NCBI GenBank assembly: GCA_016713225.1
Contig: JADJPO010000003.1
Location: 558,001-622,000, forward strand
DNA length: 64,000 nucleotides
Source: Kineosporiaceae bacterium
GTDB lineage: Bacteria > Actinomycetota > Actinomycetes > Actinomycetales > Kineosporiaceae
Direction of reading: 5' to 3'
A model generated the notes under the pieces. That model was not told the origin of the DNA. It saw nothing but the letters and a program-made list of their open reading frames with translations, and ran no database searches. A program made the translations under genes and the position numbers. This document shows positions 27,668-35,263 of this stretch, one piece after another (positions within the stretch are counted from its first letter, which is position 1; each line of letters starts with the position of its first letter).

Positions 27668-28362
27668 TGACGATGACCATGCCCGTGGGGCAGGAGGCCA
27701 CCGTCACCCGGAACCGGGTGGAGTGGGCCACTGTGCCCCGCGTCAACCTGCTGCCTCCGGAGATCATCGAGAGCCGCCGGTTCCGTCGCATCCAGGGGAT
27801 CCTGGCCGCTTCGGTGATCGGTGTGGCGCTGATCGGCATCCTCGGCACCTTCTGGGCTCAGCACCAGGTCGGTGTCGCCAACGCCGAACTCGCCGTGGTC
27901 GAGGCTCGCACCCAAGAGCTGCACAAGCAGGAAGCGCAATACGCTGAGGTGCCTCGCGTGCTGGCCAAGGTGGACGCCGCCCGCACCGCTCGCGAGACCG
28001 CGATGGCCGGTGATGTGCTCTGGTACCGCTTCCTGGACGAGCTGTCGGTCGCGACTCCTGCCTCTGTGTGGCTCGGGACCCTCGACCTCGCCCTGACCGA
28101 GGGAACAGCCGGCCAACCGGTCACGGACGCGCTGGCGGCACAGGGGATCGGTGAGATCAGTGTGACCGGCACCGCCAAGCGTTTCCCCGACGTCGCGCAG
28201 TGGTTGACCTCGGTGGCCAGCGTCACGGGCATGGATGTGAGCCGGTTGCAGTCGGCCGTCCACACGCAGGATGAACGGACCACCGCGAACATCGACTTCG
28301 CCGCCTCGGTGACCGTGAAGCCGGACGCCCTGTCCCACAGGTACGACCGAAAGGCCCGTTGA
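27667..28362 (+). CDS. pilN: Type IV pilus alignment protein PilN
   Basis: A 231-residue bitopic membrane protein. The cytosolic N-terminus contains VPRVNLLPPEIIESRRFRRI, the PilN signature bound by PilM (INLLP-type motif). It is followed by one transmembrane helix (ILAASVIGVALIGILGTFWA), a coiled-coil region (NAELAVVEARTQELHKQEAQ) and a ferredoxin-like periplasmic domain (ISVTGTAKRFPDVAQWLTS). ATG 27667 overlaps the pilM stop. Confidence 0.9.
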   Translation: MTMTMPVGQEATVTRNRVEWATVPRVNLLPPEIIESRRFRRIQGILAASVIGVALIGILGTFWAQHQVGVANAELAVVEARTQELHKQEAQYAEVPRVLAKVDAARTARETAMAGDVLWYRFLDELSVATPASVWLGTLDLALTEGTAGQPVTDALAAQGIGEISVTGTAKRFPDVAQWLTSVASVTGMDVSRLQSAVHTQDERTTANIDFAASVTVKPDALSHRYDRKAR

Positions 28363-28363
28363 G

Positions 28364-29197
28364 ATGTTGAGCAGCAAGACATCCCGCTGGACGGCGACCA
28401 CCGCGTTGCTGTGCGCCGCGATCATGGCGGCCACCTGGTTGCTGCTGATCTCGCCACGCCGAGCCGAGGCTGCCGACATCCGCGCCCAGGCCGAGGAGCG
28501 ACAGTCGCAGAACGACGCCCTGCAACTCGAGGTGGCACAACTCCGGGCGCAATTCGCCGAGCTCGGCAAGAGCCGGGCCGAACTCGCCCAGATCCAGGCC
28601 CAGATGCCGATCAATGCGGCGATGCCGGCCCTGGTTCGCAGCGTGGACGCTGCGGCCACGGCCTCTGGTGTGGACCTGGTGAGCCTGACTCCCGCTGCGG
28701 CCAAGACGATGACCCAGCGCCAGGGGGCCGCGTCGACCCCGGCGCCGTCCGCCGGTACCGGTGCCCCGGCTTCCCCGGCAGCCGGCAGCGCCGGTGGCCT
28801 GCGGGTGATCGAGCTCCCGGTCACCATCGTGTCCCATGGTGAGTACTTCCAGCAGGTGCTGTTCCTCAAGAAGCTGCAGACCGAGCTGGTTCGCGTCCTG
28901 GCCATCAGCAGCCTGCAGATGGCGGTGCAAGAGGCAACCGACGCCGAGGACTCGGCCACCGGCGTGGTCATGACCGTGACCGGACGCGTCTTCGCCCTGC
29001 CCGACGCCGCGGCGACCGCGCCGACCACCACGTCCGGCACGTCCGGCTCGACCGGCTCGACCGGCTCGACCGGCTCGACCGGCACGACCGGTTCGACCGG
29101 CACGAACACACCGGCGAGTGGCACCGGCGCGAGCTCGACGCCCCAGACCGCCGCGTTGTCCGCCGGCCCCGCGACCCGAGTGGGAGAGCAGTCATGA
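28364..29197 (+). CDS. pilO: PilO-like type IV pilus alignment protein
   Basis: A 277-residue protein with a short N-terminus, one membrane helix (LLCAAIMAATWLLLI) and a long coiled coil (AEERQSQNDALQLEVAQLRA). A ferredoxin-like domain follows (AMPALVRSVDAAATASGV, then a YFQQVLFLKKLQTEL segment). The C-terminus is a Ser-Thr-Gly tandem repeat (GSTGSTG pattern at about 29047-29100) followed by an Ala/Thr-rich tail. The order and topology match PilO of the inner-membrane alignment subcomplex. It follows pilN with a 1-nt gap. Confidence 0.85.
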   Translation: MLSSKTSRWTATTALLCAAIMAATWLLLISPRRAEAADIRAQAEERQSQNDALQLEVAQLRAQFAELGKSRAELAQIQAQMPINAAMPALVRSVDAAATASGVDLVSLTPAAAKTMTQRQGAASTPAPSAGTGAPASPAAGSAGGLRVIELPVTIVSHGEYFQQVLFLKKLQTELVRVLAISSLQMAVQEATDAEDSATGVVMTVTGRVFALPDAAATAPTTTSGTSGSTGSTGSTGSTGTTGSTGTNTPASGTGASSTPQTAALSAGPATRVGEQS

Positions 29198-29913
29198 CCG
29201 AGAGCCCGACGCCGACCTTTGGTGGTCCGGACCCCGAGGCAGGCCACCAGCTGCCGGCGCCCGAGCCCGAAGCCGCCCCGGCACGCACGATCAAGCCGCT
29301 CTACCTGGTCGGTGGCGCGGTGGCGGCACTCGCGCTGCTCGGTGGGGTGGGCTACGCGGTGCTCGCAGCGAGTTCGCAGGAGCCGGCAGCCGTCGCGCAA
29401 CCGACCATGGCGCCCGGGGCCAGTGTGTCCTCGACCACCCCGAGCCCACTCACGGAGCCGAGCCCCGGAGCCAGCACGCTGGACATCGCGCCGGTCGTCC
29501 TGGCCACCCGCGACCCGTTCACCGCCAAGCCCACCGCCGCCACGGGTACGGCCGGCACCGGTACCACCGGGGCCACGGCGAACGACTCGACCACGACGGC
29601 CACCGTCACCACGACGTCCACGGCCACCGTCACCGCGACCAAGCGGGTCACCCCCACGGTCACCAAGACGGTGCCCACCACCGTCACGGCCACCCCCACG
29701 TATGTCTTCGTCGCCTCGGTGAGCGGGGCGCAGGCGACGTTGGTGGTCAACGGCTCGGTTCCGGTGACCCTCAACGCGGGCGAGAGCACCAGCGGCGTGA
29801 CCTTCGTGCTGGTCGACCCCGCCAACCCCAGCACCTGCGCCATGGTCGAGCGGACGGGCGCCGCCGGTGGCGGCACCTCGGTCTGCGAGGGCCGGTCGCT
29901 TCAGCTGAGCTGA
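29194..29913 (+). CDS. PilP/GspC-like single-pass protein of the pilus operon
   Basis: A 239-residue protein with a proline-rich cytosolic N-terminus, one transmembrane helix (LYLVGGAVAALALLGGVGYAVL), a Thr/Val-rich linker of about 80 residues (TTTATVTTTSTATVTATK) and a small C-terminal beta domain (YVFVASVSGAQATLVVNG onward). The ATRDPF motif before the linker echoes the RNPF/RDPF sequence of PilP and GspC. I infer a PilP-equivalent that bridges the inner-membrane complex in an organism without an outer-membrane secretin. It overlaps the pilO stop by 4 bp. Confidence 0.65.
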   Translation: MTESPTPTFGGPDPEAGHQLPAPEPEAAPARTIKPLYLVGGAVAALALLGGVGYAVLAASSQEPAAVAQPTMAPGASVSSTTPSPLTEPSPGASTLDIAPVVLATRDPFTAKPTAATGTAGTGTTGATANDSTTTATVTTTSTATVTATKRVTPTVTKTVPTTVTATPTYVFVASVSGAQATLVVNGSVPVTLNAGESTSGVTFVLVDPANPSTCAMVERTGAAGGGTSVCEGRSLQLS

Positions 29914-29968
29914 GCAGGGGGCACGAGGGACCCGCCGGGTAGGCACCGGATCGAGCTGCGCGACATGG

Positions 29969-29974
29969 CAGGAT
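29969..29974 (+). promoter_or_regulatory. Putative -10 hexamer of aroC
   Basis: CAGGAT lies 6 nt before ATG 29981. It would give a leaderless mRNA that starts the aroC operon independently of the pilus genes. The match to TANNNT is weak. Confidence 0.3.
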
Positions 29975-29980
29975 CGAGCC

Positions 29981-31180
29981 ATGCTGCGCTGGTTGACCGC
30001 GGGTGAGTCCCACGGACCTGCCCTGATCGGGGTGCTCGAGGGCCTTCCCGCCGGAGTTCACGTCACCACCGGCGACATCGACGCTGCGCTGCAGCGCCGC
30101 CGCCTGGGCTACGGCCGCGGCGCGCGGATGGCCTTCGAGGCGGACGCCGTCCGCGTGCTGGGCGGGTTGCGCCACGGGGTGAGCCAGGGTGGGCCACTGG
30201 CCATCGAGGTGGGCAACACCGAGTGGCCCAAGTGGCAGACCGTGATGGCGGCCGACCCGGTGGACGACGACCTGCTCGCCGCGCAGGCGCGCAACGCACC
30301 GCTCACCCGGCCCCGCCCGGGCCACGCCGACCTGGTCGGCATGCAGAAGTACGGCTTCGACGACGCCCGGCCGATCCTCGAACGCGCCTCGGCCCGCGAG
30401 ACCGCCACCCGGGTCGCGCTCGGTGCCGTGGCAGAGGCGTTCCTGGCCCAGGCCGCAGGCATCACGTTGGTCTCGCACACCGTCGGGATCGGCCCGGTCG
30501 CCGTTCCGCAGGATGCCCCGTGGCCGGTACCGGCCGACACCGCAGCGCTGGACGCCGACCCGATGCGGTGCGCGCACGCTGCCACCAGCGCCGCCATGGT
30601 CGCCGAGGTCGACGCCTGCCGTAAGGCCGGTGACACTCTCGGTGGTGTGGTCGAGGTGCTCGCCTACGGTCTGCCCCCGGGCCTGGGCAGCCATGTGCAC
30701 TGGGACCGCCGGCTCGATGCCCGGCTGGCGGGCGCCCTGATGGGCATTCAGGCGATCAAGGGGGTCGAGGTCGGCGACGGCTTCCTGACGGCGTCGCGGC
30801 GCGGCTCGGTCGCTCACGACGAGATCGAGCGCAACGGGGTGGGTCTGGTGCGGCGCACCGGGCGGGCCGGGGGCATCGAGGGCGGCATGTCGACCGGTGA
30901 CCCGTTGCGGGTCCGGGCGGCGATGAAGCCGATCTCGACGGTGCCCCGCGCCCTGGACACCGTGGACGTCACCACCGGCGAGGCGGCCATCGCGATCAAT
31001 CAACGCTCCGACGTGTGTGCCGTCCCCGCCGCGGGCGTGGTGGCCCAGGCCATGGTCGCGCTGGTCCTGGCCGATGCCGTGGTGGAGAAGTTCGGCGGTG
31101 ACTCGGTGGCCGAGACGGCCCGAAACGTGCGTGGTTACCTCGAGTCGTTGCCCGAGCTACTGCGTCCGCAGCACGCGTGA
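29981..31180 (+). CDS. aroC: Chorismate synthase
   Basis: A 399-residue FMN-dependent enzyme that converts EPSP to chorismate, the last step of the shikimate pathway. The N-terminal MLRWLTAGESHGPALIGVLE, the RRRLGYGRGARM segment, RPRPGHADLVGMQKYGFDD and RASARETATRVALGA, and the C-terminal STVPRALDTVDV and RSDVCAVPAAGVV are all canonical. The length is that of the family. It overlaps aroK by 4 bp and starts the aroC-aroK-aroB operon. Confidence 0.98.
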   Translation: MLRWLTAGESHGPALIGVLEGLPAGVHVTTGDIDAALQRRRLGYGRGARMAFEADAVRVLGGLRHGVSQGGPLAIEVGNTEWPKWQTVMAADPVDDDLLAAQARNAPLTRPRPGHADLVGMQKYGFDDARPILERASARETATRVALGAVAEAFLAQAAGITLVSHTVGIGPVAVPQDAPWPVPADTAALDADPMRCAHAATSAAMVAEVDACRKAGDTLGGVVEVLAYGLPPGLGSHVHWDRRLDARLAGALMGIQAIKGVEVGDGFLTASRRGSVAHDEIERNGVGLVRRTGRAGGIEGGMSTGDPLRVRAAMKPISTVPRALDTVDVTTGEAAIAINQRSDVCAVPAAGVVAQAMVALVLADAVVEKFGGDSVAETARNVRGYLESLPELLRPQHA

Positions 31181-31755
31181 GCGGGTCGAGTGATGCCGCG
31201 CTCCCGCGCGGCGTGGTGCTGACGGGATTGCCCGGATCGGGGGCGTCCTCGGTGGCGCGGCTGCTCGCGCAACGGCACGGGCTCCTCGTGCGCGACAGCG
31301 ACCGGGACGCCGAACGGCTGCTCGGCGCCGAGGTCGCCGACCTCTTCGTGAGCGGGGGCGAGGCGGCGTTTCGTGAGGCCGAGCGGGCCGTGGTGCTCGC
31401 AGCATTGGCCGACCTGAGGGCCGGCGCGGTGCCCGGATCGCCGGCCGTGGTCGTCGTCGGCGGCGGAGCACTCGAGCACGAGCAGGTGGCTGCCGCCCTG
31501 CGAGGGACCACGGCGGCTGGGGTGGCGCTGGTGTTCCTCGACGTGCTGCTGCCGGATGCTGCGCGACGTCTCGGCTGGCAGACCCAGGCCGTGCCGGCCG
31601 GCTTGGGTAGCCCTCGGGCCACCTGGCAGCGGTTGGCGGACCAGCGCCGCGCGCAGTGCCGCGACCTGGCCACCCTCGTGATCAGTACGGATGGGTTCAC
31701 CATCGAACAGGTCACCGATCTGATCGACGCACAGTTGGAGGAGAGGACGACGTGA
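31177..31755 (+). CDS. aroK: Shikimate kinase homologue lacking the P-loop lysine
   Basis: A 192-residue protein with the shikimate kinase fold in the canonical position between aroC and aroB. The shikimate-binding side is kept: RDSDRDAERL (Asp of the DxD motif), GGEAAFREAE (Arg), VVVVGGGALEHEQ and a late Arg in RLADQRRAQCR. The P-loop reads GLPGSGASSVARLL, with Ala in place of the catalytic Lys, and the lid Arg (RPLL in Mycobacterium tuberculosis) is also lost (QTQAVPAGLG). Both losses are clear from the codons (GGG GCG TCC). It may be a substrate-binding pseudoenzyme or an enzyme with altered catalysis; a second aroK elsewhere is possible. GTG 31177 overlaps aroC, and the stop overlaps aroB. 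Confidence 0.85.
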   Translation: MSGSSDAALPRGVVLTGLPGSGASSVARLLAQRHGLLVRDSDRDAERLLGAEVADLFVSGGEAAFREAERAVVLAALADLRAGAVPGSPAVVVVGGGALEHEQVAAALRGTTAAGVALVFLDVLLPDAARRLGWQTQAVPAGLGSPRATWQRLADQRRAQCRDLATLVISTDGFTIEQVTDLIDAQLEERTT

Positions 31756-32849
31756 AGCGAATCCGGGTCGGGGGCGGCTTTCCGGGGGAGCCGGCCGAGG
31801 CAGGTGCCTACGACGTGGTCGTCGGCCACGACCTGCTGGACCAGTTGCCCGCTCTGGTGGCCGGGGCGCAACGGGTGATGGTGCTCTCGGCGGAGGCCGT
31901 GTCGGCCACGGCCGACCGCGCCGTCGATCAACTGCGCCAGGCCAGTCACGAGGTCATCGCTCACCGGTTGCCCGATGCCGAGCAGGCCAAGACGGCCCAG
32001 GTGCTCACCGACTGCTGGGCGCTCCTGGGCCAGGCCTCGTTCACCCGCTCCGACGCCATCGTGGCCGTCGGCGGGGGAGCGGTGACCGACCTGAGCGGAT
32101 TCGTCGCGGCCACCTGGCTGCGCGGCGTCCGCGTGGTGCACGTGCCGACCACCCTGCTCGGCATGGTGGACGCCGCGGTGGGCGGCAAGACCGGCATCAA
32201 CACCGCCGAGGGCAAGAACCTGGTCGGGGCCTTCCATCCTCCCGGCGGGGTGTTGTGCGACCTCGACACCCTGCTCACGCTGCCGCGCGCCGATCTCGTG
32301 GCGGGCATGGCCGAGGTGGTGAAGGCCGGGTTCATCGCCGACCCCGCGATCCTGCGTCTGATCGAGACCGACCCGCAGGCCGCGCTGGCCGTCGACGGCG
32401 AGGTGCTCGCCGAGTTGGTTCACCGCGCCATCGCGGTGAAGGCCGATGTGGTCACCCAGGACCTCAAGGAGTCCTCGCTGCGCGAGATCCTGAACTACGG
32501 GCACACCTTCGGCCATGCCATCGAGCAGGCCTCGGCCTACACCTGGCGTCACGGCGAGGCCGTGGCGGTCGGCATGATGTTCGCCGCCGAGCTGGGCCGG
32601 TTGGTGGAGCGCACCTCGCCCGAGCTGGTCACGCGCCACCGGGAGGTGTTGACCTCGTTGGGGTTGCCGACCGGCTACGCCGGGGACGCCGGCTGGGGGG
32701 ACCTGGTGACCCTGATGGGCCGGGACAAGAAGACGCGCGGCAGCACGCTGCGGTTCGTGGTGCTGGACGACGTGGCGCGCCCGGGCCGGCTGGTCGGCCC
32801 CACCGAGGAGCTGCTCGCGCAGGTCTATGAGCAGGTGCGCGCCCGGTAG
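31752..32849 (+). CDS. aroB: 3-dehydroquinate synthase
   Basis: A 365-residue NAD- and metal-dependent enzyme that makes 3-dehydroquinate from DAHP. The NAD site RSDAIVAVGGGAVTDLSGFV, the conserved GVRVVHVPTTLLGMVDAAVGGKTGIN and the metal ligands in LNYGHTFGHAIE are visible. GTG 31752 is chosen because it overlaps the aroK stop (GTGA). The aroQ gene (3-dehydroquinate dehydratase) and pepQ, often found between aroB and efp in actinomycetes, are absent here. A TAGCAT hexamer overlapping the stop may start the efp transcript. Confidence 0.97.
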   Translation: MKRIRVGGGFPGEPAEAGAYDVVVGHDLLDQLPALVAGAQRVMVLSAEAVSATADRAVDQLRQASHEVIAHRLPDAEQAKTAQVLTDCWALLGQASFTRSDAIVAVGGGAVTDLSGFVAATWLRGVRVVHVPTTLLGMVDAAVGGKTGINTAEGKNLVGAFHPPGGVLCDLDTLLTLPRADLVAGMAEVVKAGFIADPAILRLIETDPQAALAVDGEVLAELVHRAIAVKADVVTQDLKESSLREILNYGHTFGHAIEQASAYTWRHGEAVAVGMMFAAELGRLVERTSPELVTRHREVLTSLGLPTGYAGDAGWGDLVTLMGRDKKTRGSTLRFVVLDDVARPGRLVGPTEELLAQVYEQVRAR

Positions 32850-32891
32850 CATGGGCGGCCGGCCGATTCCGATTCGACGAAGGCAGCGACA

Positions 32892-33452
32892 GTGGCAACA
32901 ACGAACGACCTGAAGAACGGCTTGGTGCTCAACATCGACGGCCAGTTGTGGGCCGTGGTGGAGTTCCAGCACGTCAAGCCCGGCAAGGGTGGCGCCTTCG
33001 TGCGCACCAAGTTGAAGAACGTGCTGTCCGGCAAGGTCGTGGACCGAACCTTCAACGCCGGCACCAAGGTCGAGACGGCCACCGTCGACAAGCGGGACAT
33101 GCAGTACCTGTACAAGGACGGCGAGGACTTCGTCTTCATGGACTCCTCGACCTACGACCAGTTGCACATCGGTGCGGCCACGGTCGGGGACGCCGCGAAC
33201 TTCCTGCTGGAGAACCAGGAGGCGATGGTCGCCGTCCACGAGGGCACCCCGCTCTACGTCGAGCTGCCGACCTCCGTGGTGCTCGAGATCACCTACACCG
33301 AGCCCGGCCTGCAGGGCGATCGTTCGACCGGTGGCACCAAGCCCGCCACGGTCGAGACCGGCTACGAGATCGCCGTTCCCCTGTTTCTCGAGACCGGCAC
33401 CAAGGTCAAGGTCGACACCCGCACCGGGGATTACCTCGGTCGGGTCAGCTGA
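32892..33452 (+). CDS. efp: Translation elongation factor P
   Basis: A 186-residue EF-P that relieves ribosome stalling at polyproline stretches. The KOW-like domain I starts ATTNDLKNGLVLNIDGQLWA, with the tip region HVKPGKGGAFVRTKLKNV carrying the conserved lysine (actinobacterial EF-Ps are mostly unmodified here). Domain II includes YLYKDGEDFVFMD, and domain III ends TRTGDYLGRVS. GTG 32892 follows a GAAGGCAG ribosome-binding site. nusB follows after 4 bp. Proline-rich proteins such as the pilT extension are plausible clients in this window. Confidence 0.97.
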   Translation: MATTNDLKNGLVLNIDGQLWAVVEFQHVKPGKGGAFVRTKLKNVLSGKVVDRTFNAGTKVETATVDKRDMQYLYKDGEDFVFMDSSTYDQLHIGAATVGDAANFLLENQEAMVAVHEGTPLYVELPTSVVLEITYTEPGLQGDRSTGGTKPATVETGYEIAVPLFLETGTKVKVDTRTGDYLGRVS

Positions 33453-33456
33453 CCCG

Positions 33457-33855
33457 GTGAGCGCCCGGGGCAAGGCGCGCAAACGCGCTCTGGACGTCCT
33501 GTTCGAGGCCGATGTCCGGGGCACGTCCGTGGCGTCCCTGACGGCCGAGCGTTCCGCGGCGACGGCGCCGGCCGGCTACACGGCGCAGATCGTGGAGGGA
33601 GTGCTGGCCCGGTCGGCCCGGATCGACGAGCTGCTGTCGACCTACGCCGTGGGCTGGACGCTCGATCGGATGCCCGCCGTGGACCGCGCGATCCTGCGGA
33701 TCGGGGCGTGGGAACTGCTCTACAACGACGAGGTGCCCGATGCGGTCGCCATCGACGAGGCCGTTCGGCTGGCGACGGAACTGTCGACGGACGACTCGCC
33801 GTCCTTCGTCAACGGGCTGCTGGCTCGGTTGCTGGATGTGAAGGCGGGAGCCTGA
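33457..33855 (+). CDS. nusB: Transcription antitermination factor NusB
   Basis: A 132-residue helical protein that binds boxA RNA with NusE in rRNA antitermination. The start SARGKARKRALDVLFEADVR, the middle RMPAVDRAILRIGAWELLY and the C-terminal VAIDEAVRLATELSTDDSPSFVNGLL are the conserved helices. GTG 33457 leaves a 4-bp gap from the efp stop. The gene ends just before a hairpin terminator that faces the convergent bldD. Confidence 0.95.
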   Translation: MSARGKARKRALDVLFEADVRGTSVASLTAERSAATAPAGYTAQIVEGVLARSARIDELLSTYAVGWTLDRMPAVDRAILRIGAWELLYNDEVPDAVAIDEAVRLATELSTDDSPSFVNGLLARLLDVKAGA

Positions 33856-33870
33856 ACCAGGCCCCCAACC

Positions 33871-33917
33871 GTGAGGGCGGCACGGGCTGTGACAATCGCG
33901 CCCGAGACCGCCCTCAC
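33871..33917. terminator. Bidirectional terminator between nusB and bldD
   Basis: GTGAGGGCGG (33871-33880) pairs with CCGCCCTCAC (33908-33917), with an inner CGGGC/GCCCG stem. It lies between convergent genes, so it can serve both directions. Confidence 0.7.
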
Positions 33918-33923
33918 CGTGGG

Positions 33924-34421
33924 TCACTCCTCGGCGGCCACCGCACGCCGGGCGTCGGCGTTGAGCACGCCCCAGGCGATCAGCTGCTCGGCGAGCACGG
34001 CCGGCGGCACGTCGTAGATGACGGCCAGCGTGCGCAGATCGTCGGTGCGGATCGAGAGCACCTTGCCGTTGTAGTCACCGCGCTGACCCTGGATCGTCGC
34101 CGCATAGCGCGCGAGCGGGCCGGCTTTCTCGGCCGGCACCGACTGGAGCCGCTCGAGGTCGAGCACCAACTTCGGCGGCGGTTCGCTGCTGCCGGTCGGT
34201 GCCGCATCGGGCAGCAGGGCTTGGACGGGGACGCCGTAGAAGTCCGCCAGCTCAGCGAGTCGCTGGACGGTCACGGCTCGGTCACCGCGCTCGTAGGAGC
34301 CGACGACGACCGCTTTCCAGCGGCCCTCGGACTTCTCCTCGACACCGTGCAGGGACAAACCTTGCTGGGTACGGATGGCGCGGAGGCGGGCACCCAGTGC
34401 CCGTGCGTAATCGGAGGCCAT
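33924..34421 (-). CDS. bldD: Developmental master regulator BldD (c-di-GMP-binding)
   Basis: A 165-residue DNA-binding protein. The N-terminal XRE helix-turn-helix spans residues 7-60 (ALGARLRAIRTQQGLSLHGV, VVVGSYERGDRAVTVQRLAE). The C-terminal domain has the tetrameric c-di-GMP-binding signature at the same positions as Streptomyces BldD: R114-G-D116 (QGQRGDYNGK) and R125-x-x-D128 (SIRTDDLR). BldD represses sporulation or development genes when bound to c-di-GMP. A BldD-type box sits 11 bp upstream of the start, consistent with autoregulation. The location between nusB and pyrR is conserved. Whether the host sporulates is not shown here. Confidence 0.95.
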   Translation of the reverse strand: MASDYARALGARLRAIRTQQGLSLHGVEEKSEGRWKAVVVGSYERGDRAVTVQRLAELADFYGVPVQALLPDAAPTGSSEPPPKLVLDLERLQSVPAEKAGPLARYAATIQGQRGDYNGKVLSIRTDDLRTLAVIYDVPPAVLAEQLIAWGVLNADARRAVAAEE

Positions 34422-34431
34422 GCGGTGATGG

Positions 34432-34444
34432 TCACGGAGAGTTA
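34432..34444 (-). promoter_or_regulatory. Putative BldD operator (autoregulation)
   Basis: TCAC-GGAGA-GTTA fits the TNAC-N5-GTNA pattern of BldD boxes and lies 11 bp upstream of the bldD start codon. Confidence 0.6.
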
Positions 34445-34670
34445 TCGTCCCCGTCAAGCGGGATCGCCGAATCTCACGCATTGAATCTCGAGCAGGTGCG
34501 CTGAACGGGCGCTTTTGCCGGAAATGCGGTCGCCGAACGGGTGAATGGCACCTGACGGTGCGGTGACGGCTGCAGGTGGCACAGCTCACCGCTCCCGGGG
34601 CCGGTGGTCACCACGGTTCCGGCATGGCGCTGACGAGCCGCTGGTAGCCTCGCAGGCGTCATCACCAGTT

Positions 34671-34700
34671 CCTTTAAGCCCGTCCGGTGAGGCGGGGAAG
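34671..34700 (+). promoter_or_regulatory. PyrR-binding RNA element in the pyr operon leader
   Basis: The leader TTTAAGCCCGTCCGGTGAGG is followed by CGGG, forming a CCCG/CGGG stem capped by TCCGGTGAGG, the PyrR loop type. It directly overlaps the pyrR ribosome-binding site (GGGAAGGG). UMP-bound PyrR would block translation, as shown in mycobacteria. Confidence 0.75.
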
Positions 34701-34702
34701 GG

Positions 34703-35263
34703 ATGGTTCGCGTGGTCAGCGCGCGCACCGTGCTCGAATCGGCCGATGTGGCCCGGGCACTCACTCGCATCGCCCATGAGGTCCTCGAGCAGAACAAGGG
34801 CTCGGACCGGCTCGTCGTTCTCGGGATCCCCACCCGCGGTGTGACCCTCGGCCAACGCCTGGCCCGCCGGCTCGGCGAGATCGAGGGGCATCCGATTCCG
34901 CACGGGTGCCTCGACGTGACCATGTATCGCGACGATCTGCGCCAGCACCCGATGCGCCCGTTGGGGGCCACCGCGGTGCCCGAGGGCGGCATCGACGACC
35001 GGGTGGTGGTGCTGGTGGACGACGTGCTGTTCTCCGGGCGCACCATCCGGGCCGCGCTCGACGCGCTGTCGGACCTGGGCCGCCCGCGCGCCGTCCGGTT
35101 GGCGGTGCTGGTCGACCGGGGGCATCGGGAGCTGCCGATCCGGGCCGATCACGTGGGCAAGAACCTGCCCACCTCCCTGGCCGAACGGGTGCAGGTGAGC
35201 CTGGCCGAGATCGACGGCCGCGACGAGGTCGCCATCGAGCAGCTCGCGGCGGGCGAGCGATGA
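34703..35263 (+). CDS. pyrR: Bifunctional pyr operon regulator / uracil phosphoribosyltransferase PyrR
   Basis: A 186-residue PRTase-fold protein that binds pyr mRNA and has weak uracil phosphoribosyltransferase activity. The PRPP loop VVVLVDDVLFSGRTIRAALD is clear, the family start ARTVLESADVARALTRIAHE is present, and TRGVTLGQRLA and LVDRGHRELPIRADHVGKNL match PyrR. ATG 34703 follows a PyrR-type RNA hairpin that overlaps its ribosome-binding site. The stop overlaps the pyrB start (ATGA). It heads the eight-gene pyrimidine operon. Confidence 0.97.
   Translation: MVRVVSARTVLESADVARALTRIAHEVLEQNKGSDRLVVLGIPTRGVTLGQRLARRLGEIEGHPIPHGCLDVTMYRDDLRQHPMRPLGATAVPEGGIDDRVVVLVDDVLFSGRTIRAALDALSDLGRPRAVRLAVLVDRGHRELPIRADHVGKNLPTSLAERVQVSLAEIDGRDEVAIEQLAAGER

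Noticed and set aside
27436..29982. Long open frame on the minus strand opposite pilM-pilO (848 codons)
   Set aside because: Its sequence is an Arg/Gly/Val shadow of high-GC coding DNA. pilM, pilN and pilO on the plus strand have recognisable motifs and coupled starts.
30996..33524. Long open frame on the minus strand opposite aroC-aroK-aroB-efp (842 codons)
   Set aside because: It is antisense to four conserved genes and shows no family motifs.
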